9,480 nt of DNA from Saprospiraceae bacterium (GCA_017995875.1 JAGOIB010000077.1:1-9480), one strand, 5' to 3'. Counted from the first letter of the stretch, positions 1 to 6,805 are shown. Numbers and translations are program-made. Notes: generated by a model not told the origin, from the letters alone.

Positions 1-108
1 GCGGTCGAAGGCCCCATCGAAAATATGTACAATCGCAAACCTGGAGCGAAATACAATCAACGCACCGATCTTCCTTTAGAAAGCATGATGTGGAAAAACA
101 AGTTCTAG
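1..108 (+). CDS. C-terminal end of an unidentified protein (partial)
   Basis: Frame 1 is open from the window edge to a TAG at 106-108 and gives 35 residues ending in MMWKNKF. The start lies outside the window. The peptide is polar and basic with several aromatic residues (N-M-Y-N-R-K-P-G-A-K-Y) and has no signal, membrane segment or motif that I can name. A 35-codon open frame could occur by chance. Against that, the composition is protein-like, and the low-complexity spacer begins exactly at the stop codon, which fits a real gene end. It converges on the rhodanese gene at 436-750. I do not recognise the family and assign no function. Confidence 0.55.
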   Translation, partial: AVEGPIENMYNRKPGAKYNQRTDLPLESMMWKNKF

Positions 109-160
109 GCTAAGAAAAGAGGCTAAGAAAAAAGGCGAAGGCTAAGGCTGAGGCGAAGGA
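107..160. repeat. purine-rich short direct repeats
   Basis: AGGCTAAGAAAA occurs at 107-118 and again at 120-131. It is followed by degenerate AAGGCKAAGG-like units to about 160. The first unit begins inside the stop codon of the upstream gene. It looks like a slippage-type spacer expansion. No coding or regulatory role is visible. Confidence 0.7.
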
Positions 161-435
161 AACACACACACAACACCCACTCCTCCCTTGGTCGCCGTAA
201 CCTTTGAATGAAGAAGAAATTGCATTCAAAGTGTGAAGGAGACTTACGTTCTTACGTTGCGGTTGTTGGCGGAGAAAACTCCATCCAACGGCGTTTCGAT
301 TTGGCCTCTAGGAAAGTGGCAGGAGTGCCGTTACCTCATAACTCGAAACTCGCCACTTTTCACTTGGTTGCTGAGCTGCGTCGTGCTGAGCGAAGCCGAA
401 GTATAGCACATGGATGTGAAGAGCAGGTCGAAGCA
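109..435. other. convergent intergenic region with small repeats and hairpins
   Basis: I see no credible gene here. Contents in order: the purine repeats (to 160); a CA-rich tract (about 160-180); a 9-bp perfect inverted repeat (202-231); a direct duplication of CTTACGTT (243-258); an imperfect hairpin, GTTGGCGGAG, loop AAAA, CTCCATCCAAC (265-289); an inverted pair GGAAAGTGGC/GCCACTTTTC (311-320 and 352-361, one mismatch); and GCTGAGC repeated at 370-376 and 385-391. The two flanking genes converge, so terminators would be expected, but none of the hairpins has a proper T-run on either strand. A frame open from 208 to 525 is rejected as coding. Confidence 0.6.
202..231. repeat. 9-bp perfect inverted repeat (hairpin)
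   Basis: CTTTGAATG at 202-210 is matched by CATTCAAAG at 223-231 around a 12-base A-rich loop. No T-run follows on either strand, so it is not a typical intrinsic terminator. It lies between two convergent genes. Confidence 0.55.
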
Positions 436-750
436 TCACTCTTCACTTTTCATTTCCTCTTTCCAACCTCTCGCTCCGCCAAGGAGATTGGTAGTATTTA
501 CAATGTTGAATTGAGTGGCCAATAATTTTTGCGCCAGCATACTACGATTGCCGGATTGACAATACAATACAATCTCATGATCACCAAGTGCCCTCAATTC
601 ATCAATGCGAAAGGGTAGTTCGGTAACAGGAATATTCGTTCCACCGATATTGTATTCTTCATGCTCATAAGGCTCACGCACATCAATTAAAATTAATTCT
701 TCTCCCGAAACTAAACGGGCATGAAGTGCTGATGCAGTTATTTCATTCAT
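436..750 (-). CDS. small single-domain rhodanese-like sulfurtransferase
   Basis: This is a 104-residue single rhodanese domain, a cytoplasmic type that carries sulfur as a cysteine persulfide. Residues 23-26 are D-V-R-E, followed by Y-E-H-E-E-Y-N-I-G-G, the usual substrate-side motif. The active loop is Y-C-Q-S-G-N-R-S with Cys64 and Arg69, matching CxxGxR. The C-terminal L-L-G-G-A-R-G-W (89-96) is the typical end of single-domain (GlpE/PspE-like) members. A longer frame starts at 831, but that start lies inside the upstream gene and adds 27 non-homologous residues, so the ATG at 748-750 is preferred. It lies 19 bases after the PASTA gene, so the two are probably co-transcribed. No signal peptide is seen. 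The last residues (E-E-M-K-S-E-E) come from a low-complexity TTCACT/TTTCA tract. The biological sulfur acceptor is unknown. Confidence 0.9.
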   Translation of the reverse strand: MNEITASALHARLVSGEELILIDVREPYEHEEYNIGGTNIPVTELPFRIDELRALGDHEIVLYCQSGNRSMLAQKLLATQFNIVNTTNLLGGARGWKEEMKSEE

Positions 751-769
751 AGATGTTATTTGATGATGG

Positions 770-1594
770 TTATGGACATGAATCTGGTTTGCTATTACTG
801 ACAGTGAGTTGGATGGTAGAGGCCATTTCAATCATTGTTCCATCCGCCACAGGATACTGTGCAATGACATAAGCTGAATTCAAATCATCAATTGTTCCTT
901 CCTTGATAACTTCACCAATAGTAAGACCAAGATTGTCAAGCAAGAAAAGCGCCTCTTCATACGTCTTGCAGGTGAGATCAGGAATTTCCACTTCGCCACC
1001 GGATTTCGCGGAGATCAGAAATTCAAGATAATCCCCCTTATCGATTTGAATGGTATTGTCTCTTCGTTTGGAATCAAAAACTACTTTCCCTTTGTAGCGT
1101 ACTTCCAATATCTGACCTGGATCACCTGGATCATATTTGGTGTCAACGATCCTCGATTTTATTTCAAAATGTTCTTCCAATTCCTTCTTTTTGCGTTCAT
1201 AGTTTTTACCATACATTTCAGGCAGTCGGCTTGATAATATTTTATCAGGGCTTCGCTTTGTGATGGTGACATATATCATCCGATTGGATTTAACCAGGGA
1301 TCCTACATCTGGGTTTTGGCTCACAACCACACCTCCTGGTTTGCCAAGAATATGGATGGAATCCCGAATGCTCATTCGGAATTTGTTACGGGCTGCATCT
1401 CTTACCGCATCTTCATATTGGTAGCCGGTGTAATCAGGCATCTCTAATTCCTGTCCATGATGTGTATACAACTTCAACCACAGGAAAGAGGCAAGTAAAA
1501 CTATACCAAGGAAGGCCAGGATCGCCACCAGGGTATACCGGAAATCCTTGCTCCGAATATAATCCATTAGATTCCCTTGTTCTTTTTCAGCCAT
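770..1594 (-). CDS. membrane-anchored protein with three PASTA-like domains
   Basis: The protein has 274 residues: a short charged cytoplasmic N-terminus (1-20), one hydrophobic segment (about 21-41), then an extracytoplasmic part with three PASTA-like modules at about 47-113, 118-197 and 201-267. Typical PASTA features are visible: the E-M-P-D-Y-T-G and E-I-P-D-L-T openings, the E-A-L-F-L-L-D-N-L-G-L helix, and V-V-S-Q-N-P-D-V-G-S and V-I-A-Q-Y-P-V-A-D-G turns before a final strand. The middle module is the most divergent. PASTA modules usually bind peptidoglycan or muropeptides, so a periplasmic cell-wall sensing or scaffolding role is inferred. No kinase domain is attached, unlike PknB-type proteins of Gram-positives; kinase-free PASTA proteins are, as I recall, common in Bacteroidota. 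The rhodanese gene follows after 19 bases. Two TACTTTT-like boxes sit 30-46 bases upstream (1624-1640, minus strand), possibly part of a promoter. Confidence 0.88.
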   Translation of the reverse strand: MAEKEQGNLMDYIRSKDFRYTLVAILAFLGIVLLASFLWLKLYTHHGQELEMPDYTGYQYEDAVRDAARNKFRMSIRDSIHILGKPGGVVVSQNPDVGSLVKSNRMIYVTITKRSPDKILSSRLPEMYGKNYERKKKELEEHFEIKSRIVDTKYDPGDPGQILEVRYKGKVVFDSKRRDNTIQIDKGDYLEFLISAKSGGEVEIPDLTCKTYEEALFLLDNLGLTIGEVIKEGTIDDLNSAYVIAQYPVADGTMIEMASTIQLTVSNSKPDSCP

Positions 1595-1702
1595 GAAAGC
1601 GCCAGATATGTTTTTGTGCGATGTAAAAGTATGAAAAGTAACCAGTAGCCCATTTGAATGGAGCTTTGGTCATCTTAAACCTATTGTGTTTTTCTGTCTT
1701 CA

Positions 1703-2536
1703 TTAATTTGGTTTATTCCGCTTCCATCTTTTGTGTGACCACAACCACTGTGGTCTGAACGAAGTAATGTTTTCTTCAAGCTTAGCTGCATATCGTTTCA
1801 TTATTTCCCCGGCTTGCACTTTTTCTTTGGCATCATACAATGTTTGGCACGTAAGTTCATATCCACCATCTGATCTGGGAGCAGAATGTATATAAACGAC
1901 CGGTAGCTGATAACGCAATGCAAGATTTTCCGGGCCGCTCACAAAGGCAGTTTCCCTGCCCAGGAATGGCACCCACGAAATACCTTTGGAAGATCCCGGA
2001 TTCTGATCAGCTATCATCAGTATCAGGAGAGGTTTGGCTTGTATCAATCGGATCAAATCGCTCATTTGCTTGCTTTCGACCAGATAGTTGACATGAGACG
2101 AACGTCGACGATACATCAATTTATTGATTCGGGGTGATTTGATCTTTTTATAAAGGGCACAGACCTGGTCAGGGTAGTGGATGCCAAGGAACGAACCAGT
2201 CCATTCCCAGTTACCCACATGGCCAAAAGTTACAATTACACTTCGACCTTCATTCAACCACTGATCCAGCAGTGGGTTTGGAGCTATATGCAAACGTCGC
2301 ATGAGCAATTGCCTGCTGGGTTTCACAACAATTTGTCTCAGGAGTTTTGCCATATAGCGGTAATTAGCTTTGACATCCCTTGACAACTCCTCTTTTGCCG
2401 CATAAGTAAATGAAGCCTGCAGGTTCCGGGTGATAATGGAGCGTCTGTACTTCAATACATACTGAAGTAGCAGCGCTACTGTCGCGTCAAGCATTCTGAT
2501 GAGTAAGGGCATTCGCTTATTTATTCTGTCAGGCAT
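1703..2536 (-). CDS. LpxL/HtrB-family lipid A (or related) acyltransferase
   Basis: This 277-residue protein belongs to the lysophospholipid/Kdo-lipid A acyltransferase family, which adds a secondary acyl chain to a lipid acceptor at the inner membrane. The signature G-H-V-G-N-W-E-W places catalytic His106 and Glu111 (HxxxxE). Other family marks are Y-V-L-K-Y-R-R (26-32) before the early N-L-Q-A-S-F helix, A-D-Q-N-P-G (176-181), F-L-G-R-E-T-A-F-V-S-G-P (191-202) and the final Q-W-L-W-S-H-K-R-W-K (263-272). The N-terminus is short: the usual first hydrophobic stretch of about 20 residues before L-P is missing. No ATG, GTG or TTG lies nearby upstream in frame, so the ATG at 2534-2536 is the earliest reasonable start; Met9 is an alternative. 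It is divergent from the response regulator and 108 bases upstream of the PASTA gene. The actual acceptor (lipid A or ornithine-type lipid) cannot be told from sequence. Confidence 0.9.
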   Translation of the reverse strand: MPDRINKRMPLLIRMLDATVALLLQYVLKYRRSIITRNLQASFTYAAKEELSRDVKANYRYMAKLLRQIVVKPSRQLLMRRLHIAPNPLLDQWLNEGRSVIVTFGHVGNWEWTGSFLGIHYPDQVCALYKKIKSPRINKLMYRRRSSHVNYLVESKQMSDLIRLIQAKPLLILMIADQNPGSSKGISWVPFLGRETAFVSGPENLALRYQLPVVYIHSAPRSDGGYELTCQTLYDAKEKVQAGEIMKRYAAKLEENITSFRPQWLWSHKRWKRNKPN

Positions 2537-2614
2537 TCGATACAGATCGTTTACATTTACATGCTTTTCATACGTAAAGGTGGTATGAAAATTGCGACAG
2601 ATGGTAGCGAAAGA

Positions 2615-3292
2615 ATGACATTCACAGATCCTAAACCGATTTCACTATTTATTGCCGATGACCACATACTCTATGTGGATTCTCTTGTAATAGCCCTTCA
2701 GCAACAAACTATCTTTCCTGTTCAAGTCCTTGGGACGGCTTCCAATGGCGTTGAACTTTTGGCAAAATTGAAATCTTCCGTACCGGACATTCTTTTACTG
2801 GATCTTAACATGCCTGTCATGAATGGTCTTGAAGTCATCCCGTTGATTAAAACAGAATACCCGAGACTTCGCATCGTCATCGTCACGAAATACAACGACA
2901 CCAAATTTGTCCGGGAGTGCCTCCAGATTCATAATGTGGCAGGATACATACTGAAAACCAGCGCTTTATCTGAATTATTGGATGGACTGGCCCAGGTAGC
3001 AAAGGGACAACTCTTTATGAGTAAGAGTATACAACTGTACCCAAAAGATGTCGTTGAAGATGTTGAGGTTAATCTCTTTGAGGAATCTTTCCTGGCCAAA
3101 TACAATCTTACAAGGCGTGAGCTTGAAATCCTTAGTCTTGTGGCTCAGGCAAAAAGTAATGCGGAAATTGCTGATGTACTCTTCATCAGCCCACAAACCG
3201 TAGGTGCTCACCGGAAAAATATTATGCGAAAATTGAACATCTCCACCACTGCAGGCTTAGTCAGATTTGCAATAGAAAATCAATTGGGCTAA
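2615..3292 (+). CDS. NarL/FixJ-type response regulator (REC + LuxR HTH)
   Basis: This is a two-domain transcriptional regulator. With the start at 2615 it has 225 residues. The receiver domain (about 7-125) shows I-A-D-D-H (acidic pair Asp15/Asp16), phosphoacceptor Asp63 in L-L-L-D-L-N-M-P, Thr91 in V-T-K-Y-N-D and Lys114 in I-L-K-T-S, so all conserved phosphorylation residues are present. The LuxR-type helix-turn-helix (about 163-222) begins L-T-R-R-E-L-E-I-L and includes S-N-A-E-I-A-D-V-L-F-I-S-P-Q-T-V and H-R-K-N-I-M-R-K-L. Upstream in-frame ATGs at 2561 and 2585 would add 18 or 10 residues unlike the family. The third ATG fits the usual short lead into the first strand, although a weak AAAGG before 2585 keeps that start possible. 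No histidine kinase is adjacent, so it is an orphan regulator in this window. Its targets are unknown; the downstream surface genes are a guess only. Confidence 0.93.
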   Translation: MTFTDPKPISLFIADDHILYVDSLVIALQQQTIFPVQVLGTASNGVELLAKLKSSVPDILLLDLNMPVMNGLEVIPLIKTEYPRLRIVIVTKYNDTKFVRECLQIHNVAGYILKTSALSELLDGLAQVAKGQLFMSKSIQLYPKDVVEDVEVNLFEESFLAKYNLTRRELEILSLVAQAKSNAEIADVLFISPQTVGAHRKNIMRKLNISTTAGLVRFAIENQLG

Positions 3293-3332
3293 AAGCCGGA
3301 AGCAAAAACTTGACCATTTTTTTGCTAAATGC

Positions 3333-3361
3333 TTGAAAATCCAATTTTTGGGTTAATTTTG
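3333..3361 (+). promoter_or_regulatory. candidate Bacteroidota-type promoter upstream of the 965-residue surface protein
   Basis: TTG at 3333-3335, 18 bases, then TAATTTTG at 3354-3361, an exact match to the TAnnTTTG -7 consensus. The spacing is one or two bases shorter than the usual 19-21. A start near 3368 would leave a leader of about 115 bases before the ATG at 3483. The same stretch can form a weak AT-rich hairpin (3338-3354), and the region is AT-rich, so chance matches are possible. Confidence 0.35.
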
Positions 3362-3482
3362 AGCACCCTCCCACTAATTTATTGGCATCTTTATTACTTT
3401 TAGATCGGATAGTTTGTCCTTTCTGATTGTGCATTAGCTTGTAATTCTATGACCACCTCATAAATCTCATAATCCCTTTTAT

Positions 3483-6380
3483 ATGAAAACATCTTTTACC
3501 CTTTTCTCCTTCCTCCTGTTTACATTGTTGATTACCAGTCCTTTACGAAGCGAAATGGACTGCTATCACGACTATGTAGCACCGGTGGCTATATGCGATG
3601 CCCACACAGTTGTGGCACTCTCCAATACAGGTACGGCTAAATTATGGGCCACTGATATAGATGACGGCAGTTATGACAATTGTCATCTCGAAACCTATCA
3701 GGCCAGAAGAATGACCCAGGGGTGGTGCCCTCCGGGAGTAGCTGATGATACCCAGTTCAGGCCATATGTTGAATTTTGCTGCGAAGACGTAGGCCAGACC
3801 ATATGGGTTGTCCTTCGTGTTACAGATGCTCATGGCAATTATAATGAGTGTATGGCAGAAGTAACGGTTCAGGATAATTCCTATCCGCATATCCAGTGCC
3901 CTCCCAATATTACTGTGAGCTGCAGCTTCTGGTTTGGGCCTGATGCTTTAAATAATCCATACAACCGTACTTTCGGTACAATAGCTGTCAATGGTGCTCC
4001 TCGTTTGCCAATCCTCATCAATGACCCAGGAAATAACGGCTATCAACAGCCATATAATTGGGGACTTGATGGTTTTGCAGGTTCAGACGGCGGATGCAGC
4101 GGAAACAATAACAATGTCTGGGTGACGATCCCTGAAGTGATTGACTACAGGAATTCCTGCGGGGTAGGTATTATCAAAAGGAAATTTTACCTCGAGATGG
4201 GTAACTGGTCCGACTGGTGCTACCAGACTATTACAGTAAAGGATTTCACCAATTCCTATTATAACATCGACTGGCCGGATGATTTTACTGCCAATGCATG
4301 TCTCTATGGCCCTGAAGATGTCGATCCTGAAGATCTGCAGCCTCCTTATAATAAGCCAACGATCAATGGCTATAATGGTTATGGCAATTCATGCAGCCTG
4401 ATTGGCTATGCCCATGAAGATCTCGTTTTTACGTTTTCTGATGGTGCCTGCAAAAAGATCCTTAGAGAATGGACAGTAATCGATTGGTGTAAGTACCAAC
4501 CAAACAATCCATGGAGCCCGGGTATCTGGCATTATACACAAGTGATCAAACTTATGAATCCTAATCCTCCTACTTTCCTCAATGGATGTCAGGATGTGGT
4601 GGTGAATGGATATGAGCCTAACTGCTCAGGTAGATATTATGAACAACCTCCTATCGAAGATGATTGTACTACAACAGATGGCCTCAGATGGGATTATAAG
4701 ATTGACTTATGGAATGATGGAACGTATGACATCAGTTATGCAGGTTCAGGTCAACCAACAGTGGATCGCATACTTCCTAATGGATGGCACAAGATTCTTT
4801 GGAATGTCTCGGATGCCTGCAGTAACTATAGAACCTGCAGCTACAAGATCCATGTAATTGATAAGAAGGCTCCTTCACCAATATGCTATTACGGACTTTC
4901 AACAGTAGTAATGCCTTTAGGCGGTATGGTCACCATATGGGCTAAGGATTTCAATGCTTCCAGTTATGACAACTGTACTCCGGCATACAAACTGAAATAT
5001 TCTTTCTCTGAAAACCCATGGGAAGCCTCCAGGACATTCACATGCGATGATCTTGGTACAGTGCCTATCCAGATTTGGGTGCATGATGAATATGGTAACA
5101 AGGATTACTGTACCACATTTATCAAGATCAATGACAATGAAGATGCCTGCTTTGGCATGAATTCAATACAAGGTCTTGTTACTTCATTTACCGGAGTGGC
5201 CATCCCTCAGACTTCAGCCGAAATGTTTAAGATTATGCCTGACCAATCACTGGATGATGATGATGTGACTTCAACGTCTGATGCGACAGGTCATTTTGTC
5301 CTTGGATTTGGAACAACCCAATACAACCGTATGATCAAGTTGTCCAGAGGAGGCAAGAAACTTGAAGGTATGTCCACCCTTGACCTGGTAACGCTTCAAA
5401 GGCATATTAGTGGTGTAGAACCAATTACAGAACCATACAAGCTTTATGCTGCGGATCTGGATGGTAATGGCCACATCGGCGCTAATGACTTGTCTTTGTT
5501 AAAAAAGGCCCTCTTAGGTGGATTTAAACTCCCAAGCTTCAAAGGAAATCTTTCCTGGGTATTCTTTGGCGACCCTTGCTCTCCTGGTGCACCTGAGGAT
5601 CTTTTACAGAACTTATGTCATTCAGGTGTAGAAATTGATCATAACGGCACTTTCCCAACTTCAGCTTCCTTCAAGGCGCTTAAGATGGGTGACGTCAACG
5701 GAGATATGGTCAATATGGCCTGGAATCTTACGCCAAGGACTTCAAGTGCCTTACCACTATTTGTAAAAGAAAATGCCGTCGATCATTCATACGAGGTCAT
5801 TGCCTCAGAGGATGCCCCCATCTACGGTTTCCAGATGTCTCTTAATGGTCTGGGAATCAATGTAAAAGAAGGTGTTCTGACCTTAGACCAGGCCAATGTG
5901 GCTGAAGACAAGGACGGTTTCACCAATATCAGCTGGGGTCAATCTTCTCCTGCCGAAGTCAAAGCGGGAGACGTACTTTTTACGATCGAAAATCTTCCAT
6001 TCGAAATGTCCCTTGAAGACTTACTGGCAAATAACGAAGACGCGCTGTATGCTGAAATATATACAGAAGGTCTTGAAAATCAGAAGATTGAGTTTTTGCC
6101 TTACCACGAAAATATTGCGGCAAACACCTTTGAGTCCAAATTGTCACCAAATCCATTTACGGATGTAACCAAGCTTCAGGTCATTATTCCAGCCGGCGAG
6201 GAGTTTGTGGTCAGTTTCTATGACATGAAAGGAGTTGAGCTATTCAATCGCAAATATGTCTCCTATACTAATGAGGCTGAGATAGTTATCAATTCTGAGA
6301 TAATCCAGCTACCCGGTGTTTATTACTACCGTGTTACCTCAGGTTTAGGCGAACTTTCTGGTAAGTTTGTCCGTCAATAA
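3483..6380 (+). CDS. T9SS-exported HYR-like/dockerin-like surface protein
   Basis: This is a 965-residue exported protein. Layout: signal peptide (1 to about 23, hydrophobic core L-F-S-F-L-L-F-T-L-L-I); cysteine- and tryptophan-rich HYR-like modules (about 31-552); a carboxypeptidase-regulatory-like beta domain (about 558-620); a dockerin-like region (about 627-745); a cohesin-like beta domain (about 757-875); and a T9SS type A sorting domain (about 885-965, opening K-L-S-P-N-P-F and ending G-K-F-V-R-Q). The first (31-132) and a later (463-552) HYR-like module are clearly related: AP..IC, SYDNC, C.D.G, D..GN and a final DN align. There are 28 cysteines, 26 of them before residue 557, which suggests extracellular disulfides. 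The sorting domain should route it through the outer membrane for release or surface attachment. No enzyme domain is seen. The ATG at 3483 is the natural start because it opens the signal peptide. Two terminators follow. Confidence 0.95.
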   Translation: MKTSFTLFSFLLFTLLITSPLRSEMDCYHDYVAPVAICDAHTVVALSNTGTAKLWATDIDDGSYDNCHLETYQARRMTQGWCPPGVADDTQFRPYVEFCCEDVGQTIWVVLRVTDAHGNYNECMAEVTVQDNSYPHIQCPPNITVSCSFWFGPDALNNPYNRTFGTIAVNGAPRLPILINDPGNNGYQQPYNWGLDGFAGSDGGCSGNNNNVWVTIPEVIDYRNSCGVGIIKRKFYLEMGNWSDWCYQTITVKDFTNSYYNIDWPDDFTANACLYGPEDVDPEDLQPPYNKPTINGYNGYGNSCSLIGYAHEDLVFTFSDGACKKILREWTVIDWCKYQPNNPWSPGIWHYTQVIKLMNPNPPTFLNGCQDVVVNGYEPNCSGRYYEQPPIEDDCTTTDGLRWDYKIDLWNDGTYDISYAGSGQPTVDRILPNGWHKILWNVSDACSNYRTCSYKIHVIDKKAPSPICYYGLSTVVMPLGGMVTIWAKDFNASSYDNCTPAYKLKYSFSENPWEASRTFTCDDLGTVPIQIWVHDEYGNKDYCTTFIKINDNEDACFGMNSIQGLVTSFTGVAIPQTSAEMFKIMPDQSLDDDDVTSTSDATGHFVLGFGTTQYNRMIKLSRGGKKLEGMSTLDLVTLQRHISGVEPITEPYKLYAADLDGNGHIGANDLSLLKKALLGGFKLPSFKGNLSWVFFGDPCSPGAPEDLLQNLCHSGVEIDHNGTFPTSASFKALKMGDVNGDMVNMAWNLTPRTSSALPLFVKENAVDHSYEVIASEDAPIYGFQMSLNGLGINVKEGVLTLDQANVAEDKDGFTNISWGQSSPAEVKAGDVLFTIENLPFEMSLEDLLANNEDALYAEIYTEGLENQKIEFLPYHENIAANTFESKLSPNPFTDVTKLQVIIPAGEEFVVSFYDMKGVELFNRKYVSYTNEAEIVINSEIIQLPGVYYYRVTSGLGELSGKFVRQ
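5361..5717 (+). other. dockerin-like region with split calcium-loop order
   Basis: This covers residues 627-745 of the 965-residue protein. It holds a helix S-T-L-D-L-V-T-L-Q-R-H-I-S-G (631-644) with no acidic loop before it, then a complete F-hand: D658, D660, N662 and D669 as ligands, followed by the helix L-S-L-L-K-K-A-L-L-G (670-679). About 55 residues later comes M-G-D-V-N-G-D-M-V-N (D737, N739, D741), a calcium-loop start with no helix after it. Normal type I dockerins have loop-helix, loop-helix. Here the first helix and the last loop look like separated halves of one F-hand. The dockerin assignment is by pattern only. Confidence 0.65.
5751..6107 (+). other. cohesin-like beta domain inside the dockerin-like protein
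   Basis: This covers residues 757-875. The pattern I-Y-G-F-Q-M-S-L-N, then L-T-L-D-Q, N-I-S-W-G-Q and A-G-D-V-L-F-T-I-E-N recalls cohesin strands (a G-F-Q-F strand, a T-x-S-W strand, a G-x-x-L-F-x-I strand). It is shorter and more diverged than the cohesins in the next gene, so the fold call is tentative. Confidence 0.45.
6135..6377 (+). other. T9SS type A C-terminal sorting domain
   Basis: This covers residues 885-965. It opens with S-K-L-S-P-N-P-F-T-D, followed by beta strands including V-V-S-F-Y-D-M-K-G-V-E-L, then L-P-G-V-Y-Y-Y-R-V and the final G-K-F-V-R-Q. This matches the Por secretion-tail family, which is recognised by the type IX translocon and usually cleaved on export. Confidence 0.9.
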
Positions 6381-6397
6381 AACACTATGTATGCAAG

Positions 6398-6432
6398 AGT
6401 CATTGCCTCTTCCGAGGCAATGACTTTTTTTT
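6398..6432 (+). terminator. strong intrinsic terminator
   Basis: A 12-bp perfect stem (6398-6409 with 6414-6425) with loop TTCC is followed by an unbroken T-run to 6432. It lies 18 bases after the stop of the 965-residue gene. Confidence 0.92.
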
Positions 6433-6470
6433 GTGCTCTCTCGGGCAGAATAAAAAACCGACTCATCCTG

Positions 6471-6495
6471 ACCCTGGCTAATGCCAGGGTTTTTT
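6471..6495 (+). terminator. second intrinsic terminator in tandem
   Basis: An 8-bp perfect stem ACCCTGGC/GCCAGGGT (6471-6478 with 6483-6490) with loop TAAT is followed by a T-run to 6495. It sits 38 bases after the first terminator and would catch read-through, separating the two large genes. Confidence 0.85.
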
Positions 6496-6746
6496 ATTTA
6501 ACTAATTCATTATGAGCATTATAAATAGTTAAATTATAATTAATATTAAATACTAGCACGTGTACTTATGATGGGTTTCTTTGATACATGAAAGAATTTC
6601 ACCAATTTTGCTCCGCGATCGTTGATTTGCGCCCGAACAACCAACTTCTCCCTCTTTGTTGCGATAGTAACATGGTACAGTTTTAGCTGTTAGTGCTTAC
6701 CCTGACTTTTGCATACTTTTGCGTATGATATTGCAATTAGTATTAC

Positions 6747-6754
6747 TATATTTG
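6747..6754 (+). promoter_or_regulatory. candidate -7 box for the cohesin/SprB gene
   Basis: TATATTTG is an exact match to TAnnTTTG, 51 bases before the ATG at 6806. The nearest upstream TTG elements (6731-6733 and 6719-6721) are 13 and 25 bases away, neither at the usual spacing of about 19-21. A second exact match, TACTTTTG (6714-6721), has no TTG at the right distance. The tandem terminators upstream make an own promoter for this gene likely. Confidence 0.4.
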
Positions 6755-6805
6755 CGCCTGATTTGCTTAAGATTAAGTTTTTTGAACAGAATAAAGTTTT
6801 TGCTA

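Larger units (their letters stand above)
6381..6805. other. intergenic region between the two surface-protein genes
   Basis: The first 115 bases hold the two tandem terminators. The rest is AT-rich and has no credible gene. It includes two adjoining 10-bp palindromes, AATTATAATT (6532-6541) and TTAATATTAA (6540-6549), then a more GC-balanced stretch (about 6600-6700) with no motif I recognise. Next is a near-duplicated ACTTTTGC (about 6706-6712 and 6715-6722), then the TATATTTG box. No Shine-Dalgarno site is visible before the ATG at 6806, which is usual for Bacteroidota. Confidence 0.7.

Noticed and set aside
208..525. + strand open frame of 105 codons in the left spacer
   Set aside because: It is made of the spacer's repeats and hairpins, has no recognisable domain, and its last 90 bases run antisense through the 3' end of the well-supported rhodanese gene.
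751..831. N-terminal extension of the rhodanese gene to an upstream ATG
   Set aside because: It overlaps the end of the PASTA gene and adds 27 residues unlike the family; the ATG at 748-750 gives the normal domain start.
3301..3326. AGCAAAAA/TTTTTGCT hairpin after the response regulator as a terminator
   Set aside because: The stem is almost all A-T and has no T-run beyond the stem itself, so it is too weak to call. A second hairpin at 3338-3354 is also weak.
4606..4857. Open + strand frame inside the 965-residue gene, and similar ones at 5896-6168
   Set aside because: They lie in another frame of a gene with clear domain structure and show no start context or motif of their own.
6381..6805. 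tRNA or small RNA gene between the surface-protein genes
   Set aside because: No cloverleaf arms or T-loop motif are visible and no structured element beyond the two terminators and AT palindromes is seen.
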